Assembly: GCA_001599835.1 (NCBI GenBank)
Contig: BCIC01000003.1
Span: 3,288,474-3,352,473 of the forward strand
Length of the DNA: 64,000 bases
DNA from: Thermoascus crustaceus
Taxonomy: Eukaryota > Ascomycota > Eurotiomycetes > Eurotiales > Thermoascaceae
Direction: 5' to 3'
The notes under the pieces were generated by a model. It saw only the letters and a list, made by a program, of their open reading frames with translations. It did not search any database and was not told where the DNA came from. The translations under genes and the position numbers were made by a program. Shown piece by piece: positions 48,728-60,052 of this stretch (positions are counted from its first letter, which is position 1; each line of letters opens with the position of its first letter).

Positions 48728-50125
48728 TTACGGCAACCACCGCATTACACCCTCGAACGCAACCAGCGCCATCGCGTTCGCCGGGAACGCCCTCAAAAAG
48801 CACGGCAGAAACCCGCGCCAGTATCCTCTCCACCCACGCTCGCGCCACACTGCGACAGCAGCGTCCCGCCACCGGGGGAACTTCCTCTCGCCGTCGCCAA
48901 GGGCGCCGCCCAGCGGGTCTGTCATGATGCGCTGCTTGACCACGTCGGACGGGTACGACGTGATCCAGAAGATCTGCGCCGAGATGCCTCCGGCCCAGAA
49001 GTTGATTGCGGGTGTGGACATGTTCGTCTTCTCTTTCATCAGGCGTGTCAGGATGTCATATGATCCCCACCAGAAGAAGAAGAAGGAGCGGAAGAGCAAC
49101 GTCGCGCAGAGTCCGTGGTAGAGGCCGGAAATACCGTGCGTGCGAAGCTGTTCACATATATAGCCCGTCAGCAAGAAGTTCCAAGTATGAATAACAGGGG
49201 AGTATATCCGGTCCACTTACAATCTTCTTGCAGCAGTCGATCGGCCCGCTGTACATCCGCTTGCTCTTCTCCGCCGCATATTGGACCTGCAGGCGTGCCT
49301 TGACATGCTCGACGGGCGCCGCGATAAAGCTGACCGTCGAGCCGGCCATGATACCGGCAATACCGTGTCCAAAGCTAGGCAGTGTGCTCAGGTCCTGCTG
49401 ACTGCCGCTGAGGGGGGTCGCGGCGCGGATTCGGGGATTCGAGAAAACGTGCTCAAGAAGCAGCCGTCGGTAGAGCGTGAGGGAGCCAAGCATGCTGTTA
49501 TCGTCCATCAGCGATCATCGAAATGGCACAAACCGTCTTAATAGCCAAATTGAGCCTGAAGACAAGACAACGCGGAGAGCCACTCACACAGAATCCATCA
49601 CCATCCATCCTACCAGCGGCGGCGTAGCGCCCTTGTACAACCCGCTGATGCCCTCCTTCCGGACAGTCTGCAGCACGCAGTCGAGGGGCCCTTTGAAATG
49701 CGCATCCTTGGTTGTCTGCAGGCGGACCTTGACTGTGTCGAATCTGCGCGGGTCAATCAACTGGTTCTTCTATATATACTGCGACGGATAAAACGAGGGT
49801 AGGTAACGAAGGACGATGTAGGTAGACAGGAGGGGCATACGGATGGCCAACTATGAGTAACAAGGAACGAAGTCAGCAATTGTAATCCTTAAATAAAATA
49901 TGAGTCTCCAGAGATCTATCCTGTTCACCGGGAACAGCGTCAATCAACCCTAGGAGGTATATACTCACCACTCAGCTTCGCAATCCCCGAAAAGACGCCC
50001 GCCACGAAACCCTTGTAATTGCGCTTCTCACCCTTCGCAGTCGACGCACCGCCCTCGTGCATCGAGGGCTGCTGCTGCGGTTGTTGCGCCGCTGCGGGCG
50101 TCGTAGTGCTCGGCGCGGACGACAT
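48728..50125 (-). CDS. Mitochondrial carrier family (SLC25) protein, carnitine/amino-acid carrier-like
   Basis: Inner-membrane solute carrier. Five exons on the minus strand (50125-49969, 49850-49841, 49743-49588, 49494-49221, 49147-48728) give 338 aa. The second exon is only 10 nt and restores the first carrier signature, VGHPFDTVKVRL (about 53-64). The three P-x-[DE]-x-x-[KR] signatures are PFDTVK, PVEHVK and PSDVVK, one per repeat. Gly-rich repeat ends (GISGLYKGATPPL, GISGLYHGLCATLLF, GWRGYWRGFLPCFLRAFP) are also present. The N-terminus is a Gln/Pro/Ala-rich extension (1-35). The pattern FVAGVFSGIAKL and the second-repeat GIAGIMAGSTVSFIAAPVEHVKARLQVQ point to the carnitine/ornithine/SLC25A45-47-type branch. 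The transported solute cannot be fixed by eye. Confidence 0.93.
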
Positions 50126-51886
50126 GGTCTGGTCACGGTCCAGGGACTCGCCGCCCGGCGGGGGATTGAGGGGAAGTTTTCAATTCCTCTTCTCCAGCGC
50201 CTCTTCTCCCGATAAGCCACTGGAGGGTCTCAAGTGCCGCTGTTCCTAACTATGAGTAAATTGTTCGCAGGGAGCAGTAGGGTTGCCCGCTTTTTTTTAC
50301 AATGTCCCGGGCCGCGATGAGGAGGGACGGAGGTTCGGGGAACTTGAGCTCAACTCCGGAGACTTCTCCGCTCGGTGTCCCGCCGCACTAGAATGTTCAA
50401 TGCCAGCTGAAGAAGAAGGAGAAGGGAAAAATGGAAAAAGATAAAGAAAGATTTTTCAAAAAAAAATAAAAATTAATTGGATAATGGAGAAAACGAGAAC
50501 TCAAGGACAGAAGAGACCTGAGAGGACGAACGGAAGGATGGAGTCTTGGAGGTTTCCGCAGTGTCTTTACTCCAACTCGGCCGTCTTTGCTCCGCCCCGA
50601 CTGTCGGAGAACTGTGACGTACTAATGTACCACTAGGTACATTATGTGCAGCGCGGAACGGGCTTTTCGATGCATGTTTGTATTTATCTACACGAATAGA
50701 ATATATAATGAGGAAGAGGACCTTCTTGACAGACAAGCCCGGCTTTTACTCCCGCTTCCGCTGCCGCTCCTCCGCCGGCGGTAATGAGGGCCTCCTCTCG
50801 GACCTGCCCGCACGGCGCGTCCCGCTCGTCACCATCCGCAGCCATCTGCGCCCAGGATGACTTCGGTGCTCGGAGTGGCCACTGTCAGCTTTATCGACGA
50901 ACTCCCCGGTGTTGTCGATAGTACGCCGCCGTTCCGCAGCATTGGGACTCGTGAGGATAGCCCAGGGATGGCTCCTTGCCAACGGACGAGAGCTACTGTA
51001 GATACAAGACATGGAAGAGCTACTCCATGACATATCACGACATATTGATGGATCAAAGAGATGAGATCATATTCAACCAATCACCGCATTTTTGCTGCCC
51101 GGTCCTTCAGTTCCCCGTGCCCGATCAGTTCGCGATTTTTCTCTTCCCTAACCGCCAGCTACTAGGAACCTTCCATCCCGAGCAGGTCATAACATAACAA
51201 CCGGATCCATGATATCCGGGTACAGGATAAAAAAAACACCAAATAATGATATCTCGCCAAAGACTAGAGGGGGTATAGATATATGTAAACATCACATGTA
51301 GGAAAACAACCGCTCCAGGACACAAACACACCTGGTATACAAACACCGATAACCACTGCAAATGCTGGACAAGGGAGATGAAACGCTGCGTTACAATGAG
51401 TGGACCTGAAACATACAAGACACGCTGTTCAAACAGTACAGTAGGTTGCCAAAAATTTCGTCACCCAAAGTTCCTTGTGCAAGCCGCCTACCTCGCTGCC
51501 TTTGCTTTAATGTGATTCAATCTGACTTGGCTTAGGACCGTCTGCAAATCATAGTGTTTGGGAGTCCTCCAATAGTTTCAAATCACATGGGTATAAAACA
51601 GCGGTCTGCTAAAGCTGCTACTGAGTAACAAAAGTTTTTGGCAACCTCCTGTAGTCGTCAAATTAAGATGGAACCTCGACTTGAGCAGTCGTAAGGCACA
51701 GTAACAATACCGTGTCACACGTGTGCCAGACGGGTGACACAGCCAGTGTAATCTTTAACTGAATCAGCAGAGAAACAAACTCAATGTCTGATTCGCGTCG
51801 CTCCTCGAGAGTGCACAGTTCGATAGCTGCATATCTGGCCATGCCAAATATGACCCTCGTAGCATCAAGTTGGCGGGAGAAGAGGA
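50126..51886. other. Intergenic carrying a MITE
   Basis: 1.8 kb between two minus-strand genes. A purine/A-rich tract lies at 50405-50475. A 213-bp inverted-repeat element (51439-51651) is listed separately. No open frame is credible. Confidence 0.5.
51439..51651. mobile_element. MITE, Tc1/mariner-type, TA-flanked
   Basis: The two ends are inverted repeats. The left end begins CAGTAGGTTGCCAAAAATTT and the reverse complement of the right end begins CAGGAGGTTGCCAAAAACTT, with a single mismatch in the first 17 bases and weaker similarity beyond. Both ends are flanked by TA (51437-51438 and 51652-51653), the target duplication of Tc1/mariner transposases. At 213 bp it has no coding capacity, so it is a non-autonomous element. 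It lies in the 3' flank of the Ser/Pro-rich gene. Confidence 0.82.
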
Positions 51887-53214
51887 TCATCTTCCTTTGG
51901 AATCCCTTCGGCTCTTCTGTGAGAGGATCCTCTCATTCTCTCTCTGGATCAGCTTCTCGATGAGTTCCGGTGACGGTCCAGAGGTCCGGTTATCTCCGGA
52001 CGCAACCTCGGATGAATTGACCGCGCCCGCGACCAGATACCCGCCTTCCTCCTCCAAGGCCAACGGGGTCACAGGCCCCGGGCTGCCCAGCGGGTCCAGC
52101 CTTGGGGCAGACGGCCTGGTCGAAGAGATGGAGCCATTACGCGGGAAGGCGGTGCTCGTCACAAACTCACGGTACTGCCTCAAGGCGTCACGCGAGGCTG
52201 ACGACATACGGTACGTTTGGGGTCTCTGTTGCACCGGCGACGGAGGCTGCGAGGTGCTGTGGTGAGAGACGTTAGATGACTGGTAGACGGCAGGATGAAA
52301 CTTAGGCAGATTCCCCAGATTGATTGTCGGGGCTGATTTGGGCGAGTTCTGTGGCCGAGAGCGCGAGGAATGTGGAGAGGCGGGGCGTCCAGGCTGGGGC
52401 ATGGTGGACGGCAGAGAGTACACCTGGGTCGAGCCGTCACTATGCATCCTGATTTCGGATTTCGGGCGCGACGAGGTCCGAGAGCCCCGGCTGCGCTTCT
52501 TCTCAACCGGACTGGTGTTCCTGCTGGAGACAGGGTGGTGTTCCGCGTGCGGGAAGAAATGGCCCTTGTCGAACCTTCCGGTCAGGGGTGTGATGGGAAG
52601 GTCGTCGAAGCTGCGGGTCGAGGGCGGTCTGGGAATAGGGATAGGGCGTGTGCCGGTAGGAGTGATCGAGAGCGTCTCGAGCGCGTCCGCGACAGCAGAC
52701 GCAGGAGGAGAGGGAGGCGGAGTGAGGGATGGAGGACTGATCGAAGGCGATGTTGATGTGAGGCTGCGCAAGGAAGAAGTCGAGTAGACGACGGTCGGAC
52801 GGCCGTGCTTTTTTATCAGGCCTTCCAGGTGGTCTCGGGCGCGTACTTGGAGGTCGAAGTGCAGGTGGGCCTGTCGCCGGGGTGGAGATGCGAGGTTTGC
52901 TAGCAGTGGCGGAAGCGATCAACAGGAATGCCAGTAGTGGTTAGAGGAGAGGATAATGGTGTCTGGGTCTGAGCTCAACTCGGGCAGAAACGATGCAGGG
53001 GCATCCAGACCGAGCCCGTCACCAGTGGACAAGAAAGGTCTGGCTGGAGAAAGCTGGGGGTTGATGGAATTTTGTCTGAGAACCAGGTGGAGACGGAGAG
53101 AACATCTGGAGAAGACTTACGGAGCGGCGGAGCCGAGACGGAGCTCAACGAGGACGGATAGACCGACGACGAGGAAAAAGACGAGTAAGACGGAGAGACG
53201 GCCTTCCGGGTCAT
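51887..53214 (-). CDS. Ser/Pro-rich unknown protein
   Basis: Exons 53214-53121 and 52899-51887 on the minus strand give 368 aa. The 221-bp intron has GTAAGT and GCTAG ends and joins two frames in phase (VSAPPL-PNLASPPRQAHLHFD). After splicing, a compact ordered patch appears (HLHFDLQVRARDHLEGLIKKHGRPTVVY, split here for length: residues about 42-70), which is invisible in either frame alone and supports the model. The rest is Ser/Pro-rich and probably disordered (SPSISPPSLTPPPSPPAS), ending in a charged helix (LIEKLIQRENERILSQKSRR). No signal peptide, membrane helix or catalytic motif is present. Possibly phosphorylated or signalling-related, which is a guess from composition. Confidence 0.75.
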
Positions 53215-56200
53215 CCTGCGCTTTATTTATACAGGTCAGAAAAAATTCCTGGAGACTTTTCTGCTCGTCTGACCGGCTGCTCGTGCTCTGTTTGGGGCGG
53301 AACAAGACGTGACAGAACCCCGGGCCACCCCCCATGGCGTCATGGGGCAGAGCTAGCCTGAGGCCGGCGCGGGGGGATGCGCCGTGACGGGTATGGTACC
53401 GTACCCCGGACCATGTGACCCCGCAGGCCCTGAGAGCCCTAGATCCACGAGAGACAAACAGCTCGAGCAGACCTCTTCCTTTGCTCTCGCGTTTTTCTTT
53501 ACACTTACTCGAAAGCAATTTAGTTAATCAAGGAGAGCTTGTGCAGGTACCGGACTCGGCCCTAACTGACTGTCGGATCACTGATGAGCAGCAGGCTGTC
53601 AGATCTCCACCGGGTTCCTCAAGGCACAACGTGCGGTGCTGGTCCACCGGCGCTATCTGCTGGAGCCAGTCAGCATCAGATCCCGGTCCCAACGAAGCTT
53701 CAACGGCGTAGACGGTGTGGTACGAAGGCGGAGAAGCTCCAGATACGAGCGAGACAGGGGTTCCCATCCCAGGCCGGCTGGTCGCACGCACCGCTGCGAC
53801 GACCAAGCTGTCAGCAAAGCTCAGCGCCGTCACCACGCCGTCCAGCGGCCATGCGGCCCATCCATGGAACTGCAGGTTCCCACCAGATGCAGAGATCGGA
53901 TGAGCTTCCGCGGACAAAAGGATGGAAAAGGATGTAGGACACAGTCAGAATAGCAGAGAACTATGGCCTTGGACCAAGCCATCTGTGCCAAGTATCAAAG
54001 GTGGCCTGCAACCATCGGAGATAGGTTGATGTACTGCGCAGTACATGCATACATGCAACAGGTTCAGAGGCTGGAAAATATTTGCCACCGTCCTCTGCTG
54101 GCTAGAGAGCAAACATGGATATGACTGCGAGAAAGAAACCACTGACCAACAAGAGAGGTAACAGCTGACAGCAGCAAATCTGCGACGTGACGGAGAGCTG
54201 CCCTAGTGGGGACTGCCCAGTTGCAAGTGGAATTTTTCTTTGACCCCAGACCCGCTGCAAACCACGGATCTTGCGAGCGTGGAGACCGGTCGATATTTAA
54301 CTTCCTACAACCTGGGGTTGGATGCTGAAAGTCTTCGCAACAGGAACTCGGCGCTGAGTGACACGCATCTTCCACTTGGCTCATCCGCTCGGATCATGCG
54401 ACTGGTCTATCTTTAGCTCGGAATTGTCCGAAATTTTCGAGCACTGTCAAGCCATTCTCGTGGGATTCACATACATACTGCTGTCTTAGGGAGACGCGCG
54501 ACCGCTAACCCCGCAGCAGCCGAGATGGTGTACGGCGTACGAATCATCGGGCAGTTTCTTGCATCAATCCAAACACGCCTACTTAAGTTGGACAAGTTTC
54601 ATGTTGAGAGGGAGATCCTGGTTAGATCTCTCTTCGCCGTGACTCTCCTCCCCTGCTATATTGCAAAATAGTGTCGGCTTTCGTTTATGGTTGCCGTCCT
54701 TCAGCTGACATTAGCCCTCCTGTTTGAAATGAAGGCCAAGGATCCCTGCTCATTGCACGCTAGTCGTTTGTCTGAATGCGCATTCTCGTTAAGATAGCCC
54801 CGATCTCGACCCGCACCGCCCTCACCGGACGGCCCGCGACGGTAGGAGGCTAGAGTATCCAACGCGATCCGTGATCTGCGCGACGCAGGATTTTCAACCC
54901 CAGAATGTTTTGATGAGGCTGACTGCTTAGATAGCTCTTTGGACATTCTTGTTTCCCTTCCGGCCAGGATGCATTGCCATCAATACCCTTGCGCGGTTTC
55001 CTCTATGTATCGAGTTTTTCCCCGACTTCTCCTATCGGGATCTATTCCGATCAAACGCCGTGTATGAGTTGTCCCGCGATGCGACCGCTCAGGCACTCCG
55101 TGCACAACCGACGATCTCGCGGCCAACAGACTTTGACCTGCATGACGCAGGGCCCAGTCATGGGGCACAGCGTACGATCTTAGCGGCACGACAGCTGACA
55201 GAAGCAGCCAGTTGTAGGCGCTACTAGCCTTTAGAGCACCGCCATAGCCTTTCTGTGCCTGGCATGTACATGTACACCATGATAGTGTGGACGCCTCCTC
55301 GCCGCCAATTAGAGCGACGTTTGTCAGCATCTTCTTTGCATCCTCAGCTCCTGTAGCTTTCGGCTGCAGGACGATCGACTACGCGAACAGAATGCAAAAT
55401 ATCGCCCTCCACGGCCTTCTCATCTCCCCACGAAACCCCGCCAGACATGATGCCCTGAGGTGAGAAACGGTCTCGGCCCTGCTCACAGTCATTGAGACAT
55501 CAGGGTAGTAGTGACATTGCCATTGAGTCATCGACAAGGCTGTGAGGAATCAATTGTGTGCACCGCCATCCCTCAAGGACCCTGCAAACCCCGCAGCCAG
55601 CACGCGGTCAGGCCCAATGGTCATACTCCGTATCTTGCCTCTGGACCCCCTCTGGTCCATTCTATGGACTATTTATCCTTGTCTTCACGGCCTGCAGGTC
55701 GGTATGGTGTTGCAGTGGAACAAGACTACGCATGTCAGTCTGAACTCTATTGTTGAACACAGACATATTCCCTGTTGGTATGGAGCACGCGGATATGACT
55801 CGTTTGACAAGGTAAATCAAATCCATCTTCTAGTAGCAAGCGCAAGGAGCTGGTGCCCGTATCTCCGTGGTAGATTTATTGAAGTTTAAAGCAAACACGG
55901 GCCTCTGGAACGCAGGTGGGGTTCGATCTAGCTCGAACTCTGCGCGAAATGACCTGCATCTCTAGTTCAGGGTCCTGTTCAAAGAGAGACATGGTGAGGG
56001 GTTGTATGGAGTAGTTGCCTTCCAGCACCTTGAACTTCATATCTTCGGAGTCCATTGTCTGGCAAGGTTGACTGAATGGCGGCGACCGCATAGCCTCATT
56101 CGCGCGGTGGCCAGGTCGACCACCACTTACTACCTAGTACTGCCCCTGTTCTCGGGCTCTCGGGCCCTGTCTCTATTCTCTCTCTTCGGCTTGATATGCC

Positions 56201-57283
56201 AAACCCTCCAATTGGAAATTAATGCACAAGCACTCCCCTCCTCGACCGAGATCTGTCCGACTTCCCCTTCAAAGTTCCAACCGAAAGGCCTGCTTCCTGC
56301 ATCATGCAGGCTGGTCATAAATGGCATTTAGCCTAAGCTACCTAAGCGACCTACCTAACTACCTATAAAGGCTAATAGCTCCTCCGTACCTTATCTACGA
56401 TCAACACAGAATTATTATTATTAATAATCACTGATTGACGCGCATATGTTAGGTAGTTTACGCGCGTGCCGCCCGGTCCGTTCGATGTTTCGGGCCGGCT
56501 GTGGGGTAGGCGTGGAATGTATGCATATGTAGATCGGAACTATCGGTCAGTCGATCATCCCATGTCATCATATCCGGAATGGATCCTTACATACCTACTA
56601 TACTGTACAACGCCTGACCAATACCACTTCACCTCACCTACGCCACAGTATAGTATGTGCTGTACACTGTACTGTACGGTGACAGATCTCCTCCTCCGCG
56701 CCATCTCCATCTCCGCCGGTGGAAAAGGTTCCGCCGATGCGGAGTACTGTAGACCCATCTGCCCTTTGTTACCTGTTTGCTTGTTTGCATCGTTAATATG
56801 GACGTACTGTAGAGCGGAATAGGGGCATGGAATTGAGCGCTTTGACCCTCTCTCTCCTCCTGATGTCCGTCCAACCGAAGGATCGATACGGAAATACGGA
56901 ATCTGTCTCTGTTTTCGACTGTTGCTGCTGCTCTGTGCCGTGCTGCGTGGTACTGGACTTGCATAAGCTACCTGATGTCTGGACGACTAGTATGTGCATC
57001 AATGTGCATGTGCCTTTCTAATGTCCAATGTGTTCGTGAGTACTGAGGTGAATCACAATCGATGTTCTAGTTATTTTTCCAAGCCGCAGGCGGGTAGATA
57101 GGCATGTATGTACATACTGGTCTATCAATCGTCCTCTTTTTGTCATGTCTCTTGAGTATATATACTCACCTCTGGTGAATTTCAAATACAAACAAAAGAA
57201 AAGACAGAGATGTGGTCAAAGCATGGTGCTTATTCACAGGTATATAAAGGGAAGGGGGATTATAAGACACGAGTTGCTCTCTA
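53215..57283. other. Intergenic, 4.1 kb
   Basis: No gene is supported. Several open frames (53415-53953, 54949-55330, 55511-55889, 56002-56331) appear on both strands without motifs. The region contains an 18-bp perfect palindrome (54029-54046), CCTACCTA repeats (56340-56365), a TTATTATTATTAATAATAA-like run (56410-56430) and several GTACTGTAC-type motifs (56600-56680, 56800-56815). A decayed repeat or lost gene cannot be excluded. Confidence 0.4.
54029..54046. repeat. 18-bp perfect palindrome ATGTACTGC/GCAGTACAT
   Basis: Nine-base arms with no spacer. The core TACTGCGCAGTA resembles the CGCAGTA/TACTGCG arms at 19805-19820. Confidence 0.85.
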
Positions 57284-60052
57284 TTAGACATTACTCGATG
57301 ACGATGTTGACTCCCGTTTCTGCTTCTTTTTCTTCTTCTCCGCAAGTCCGTCAGAACGGCTGAGAATGAGATCTTTATGGAATGGATAGAATGTCGGCTT
57401 CCTCAGCGGCGGCTTCTCATGCGCGAAGCGCCAGATATCCGCTGTCACATTCTTCCCCAGCGTCTCCACCACAGGCGTTAGGATAGGCAGTGACAGGAAG
57501 ATCACGGTGTAGCAGCATACCGCGACGATCAGCATGTTGGCCTAGTATGGCAGGCCCAGTGCTGCGAGCTTGACGCACAGCGTTGCGCCGAGACTCCAGA
57601 AGACGAACCCGTGGATGAGGTAGATGGTGAAGATATGTGGGAACAGCAGCACGAAGAGTTTGAAAGAGAGGAGCTTCTGGACCAGTGGGCTCAGTTCGAC
57701 GACTGCCTGGAAGCCGAGGGAGAGACCAGCCCGTGCAGTTTGGGTACGAAGTACTGCGGATATCCTGCGCCGGGAGTCTGGGCGATTGGACGTCCCGTTG
57801 CCGGATCTGGGTGGATTCTGTACTCGTAGGTGGCGTAGTTCACCTCCGTCCACTGCGTGGCCAGGTCGATGGACAGTCCTCCTAATCCAAGGGCGGCACA
57901 GAAGATGACCAAGGGGTAGTAGACAATGGGATGTGTGTGTAGCCATTTCCAATATTTGTACGTGAGGTCCAAGTCGGCCAGCATCAGCCCTAGCCAGAAG
58001 TACGAGCCCCAGGAGAGAGCGTACCAGTGGTTCACGACGCAAAAGATGTAGTACCAGAACCGCTTCCATGGGGTCTTGATCTCGCGGATTACGATGACAC
58101 TGAGGAGGACCAACCAAGAGCCCTGCAGCTGCACTGGGATGGTCCAGAGCACGCCGGTACAGTAGTTGAATGTGATCTGCGGTGCAGCGTTGGGGATCAA
58201 ATACATCAATTCGATGATCTCGCTGATGAAGTCTCCAAACTGTCGTATGCGACGGTAAACGGCCACGTGGACCATGTGATGGATGGGAGATATAAAGAAA
58301 TATTCAAGCATTGCTATAGCGACGGTGGGGATGATCAGTTGAGGCGTTCGTCCGACAGTCTTCTCCGCCATCGGCTCCAGTTTTCCATTGCGGAGATAGC
58401 TCGCCGCCAGGAAGCGGCTTGATGTCATTAGGAACGGGCCAATCCAGATCAAATTGAGTAGATACGGTGTGGCAGTCTTCCGAGCCCAGATCTCGCTTTT
58501 GTAGTGCATGTATGCTCTGGGGTTTATAGAGGCTGACACGAATGTAAGACCGAAATGAATACCAGTGACAAGAAGCGAACTGAGAGCAACGAGACCAGCC
58601 AGGTAATCAACTCGATTTTGGCAGGTGCCAATGGGGGAGCGTTGCCAGCTTGGGATCTCCAGCCTTCTCATCCATAACCTTCTTTTTCTCAACCGTTGTT
58701 TGTTCTTTGGCATTATCTGTTGCGATTTCTAACGCTGTGGGTCCGATACCAACGTCATTGGGGTTCTTGCTAGAACCCTTAATCCTCAATGTAGATATGT
58801 CATCGTTCAGCCAGTCCGATGAGGTAGCAGGTGGTCCAGTTTGAGGTAAGGGTGTCACAGTACCGGATACAGTTGTCGAGACAGGAACACCTTTAGCGCT
58901 TGTGGGAAAGTGATCTGTTCTGTGGATGAAGTCGTGCTTCTTATGAAAAAGCCTCTTGAGAAAGGGGGGCCGTATCTCTTAGCTGGCGTCAACCACTTCC
59001 ACGGTGATCTCCTCAGGAAGGCATTCAGTAGCAGAAGAAAGCTCAGGCAGCCAGATACTATTGAAATGACCATTGGAGGAATTTTGTCGCTACTAGGAGG
59101 CGGCTGCTGCTTCCATTTGACTGTCGCATTCGAAAAATAGGGTGAATACCCGCGAAGTTCCACGTCATGAACAGAACAAGCATCCGAAGCCCGACACGTG
59201 GAGTCGAACATCTCGCGGCTGTCACGACTCATCGACGTTGTATTGAAAAATAGTCGTATCCAACCGTCGTTTGCAGTATTCTCTGCCCACCGTGGTCCTT
59301 GCATCGAGAAGCAATCTCCAGTCGACCAGTGTTTGATATGTAGAGAAGCAGGCGTGCTCGGCAATCCGCTGTTCTCCTTGAGACGGAACGGTAGATTTTG
59401 TCACCGAGGAAGTAATGGATACAATCTTCTGTCCAGTCCACGCGATATTCGGGAAGTCCCAAGGAGACGTGTTGTTCTGAGTCAAGGTGGTGTAGTTGAC
59501 TCCGTAGACGGAATCGCGGTGGACGGATCCTCCGTGCTCAATAAATTAAGACTGAATGTTTGAGTCTCATTGAAGAAGAGTTCCATTGACAGTGCACTTC
59601 CGCCAGTCCATTGACGGGGGGCGATTTTAAGAGATTTCTGAATGATCCATAGTGTATATCACGCCTTAGTGTCTCTATGGACCCGCCCATACAAGGTGAT
59701 CGGGAGTGGGCGTCGGAATGTTGATTGCCAGTAACTGCGGAAACGCCGGAGAGAGAGAATCGTTTAGTATTTGGAGATGTGCAAGATCTGCCCCTTGACG
59801 ATATTGGTTGTTCCATCCCTTCTCATACGGGTTCTTGTACGTCTGTCCTTCAAAGCCAGTGGAATTTAGCGAGGTGGTCTCGTTGAAGTAGACAATAATA
59901 GAGTCCGTAAACAGGCCTTTGGTAGACGCATCATAGTAGCCACATGAACAATCGGTGTTGTTCGTTCCAATCACTTGAGTCGTAGTCGCGTTGACATGGC
60001 CTCCGAAGATGAGCAGCAGGAGAGACAGTCCACATGGCAGAACATATCCCAT
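57284..60052 (-). pseudogene. Broken GH16-like domain fused to acyltransferase-3 membrane domain
   Basis: A minus-strand protein signal runs through all three frames. It starts at 60052 with a signal peptide (MGYVLPCGLSLLLLIFGGHVNA) followed by a secreted domain (CSCGYYDASTKGLFTDSIIVYFN, KGWNNQYRQGADLAHL, RRDIHYGSFRNLLKSPP, SLHIKHWSTGDCFSMQGPRWA, GWIRLFFNTTSM, CSVHDVELRGYS) resembling GH16-type concanavalin-A lectin/glucanase folds. One membrane helix (MVISIVSGCLSFLLLLNAFL) leads to an acyltransferase-3 domain beginning RVDYLAGLVALSSLLV, with many helices and family-type YLIHGFVFWSLG. Frame changes are needed near 59690, 59618, 59515, 59456, 59380, 58870, 58615 and 57735, and an in-frame TAG replaces an expected Trp at 57542-57544. 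No introns explain them. Native role would be modification (cleavage or transglycosylation plus acylation) of an extracellular polysaccharide. The product now is probably not made. Confidence 0.75.
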
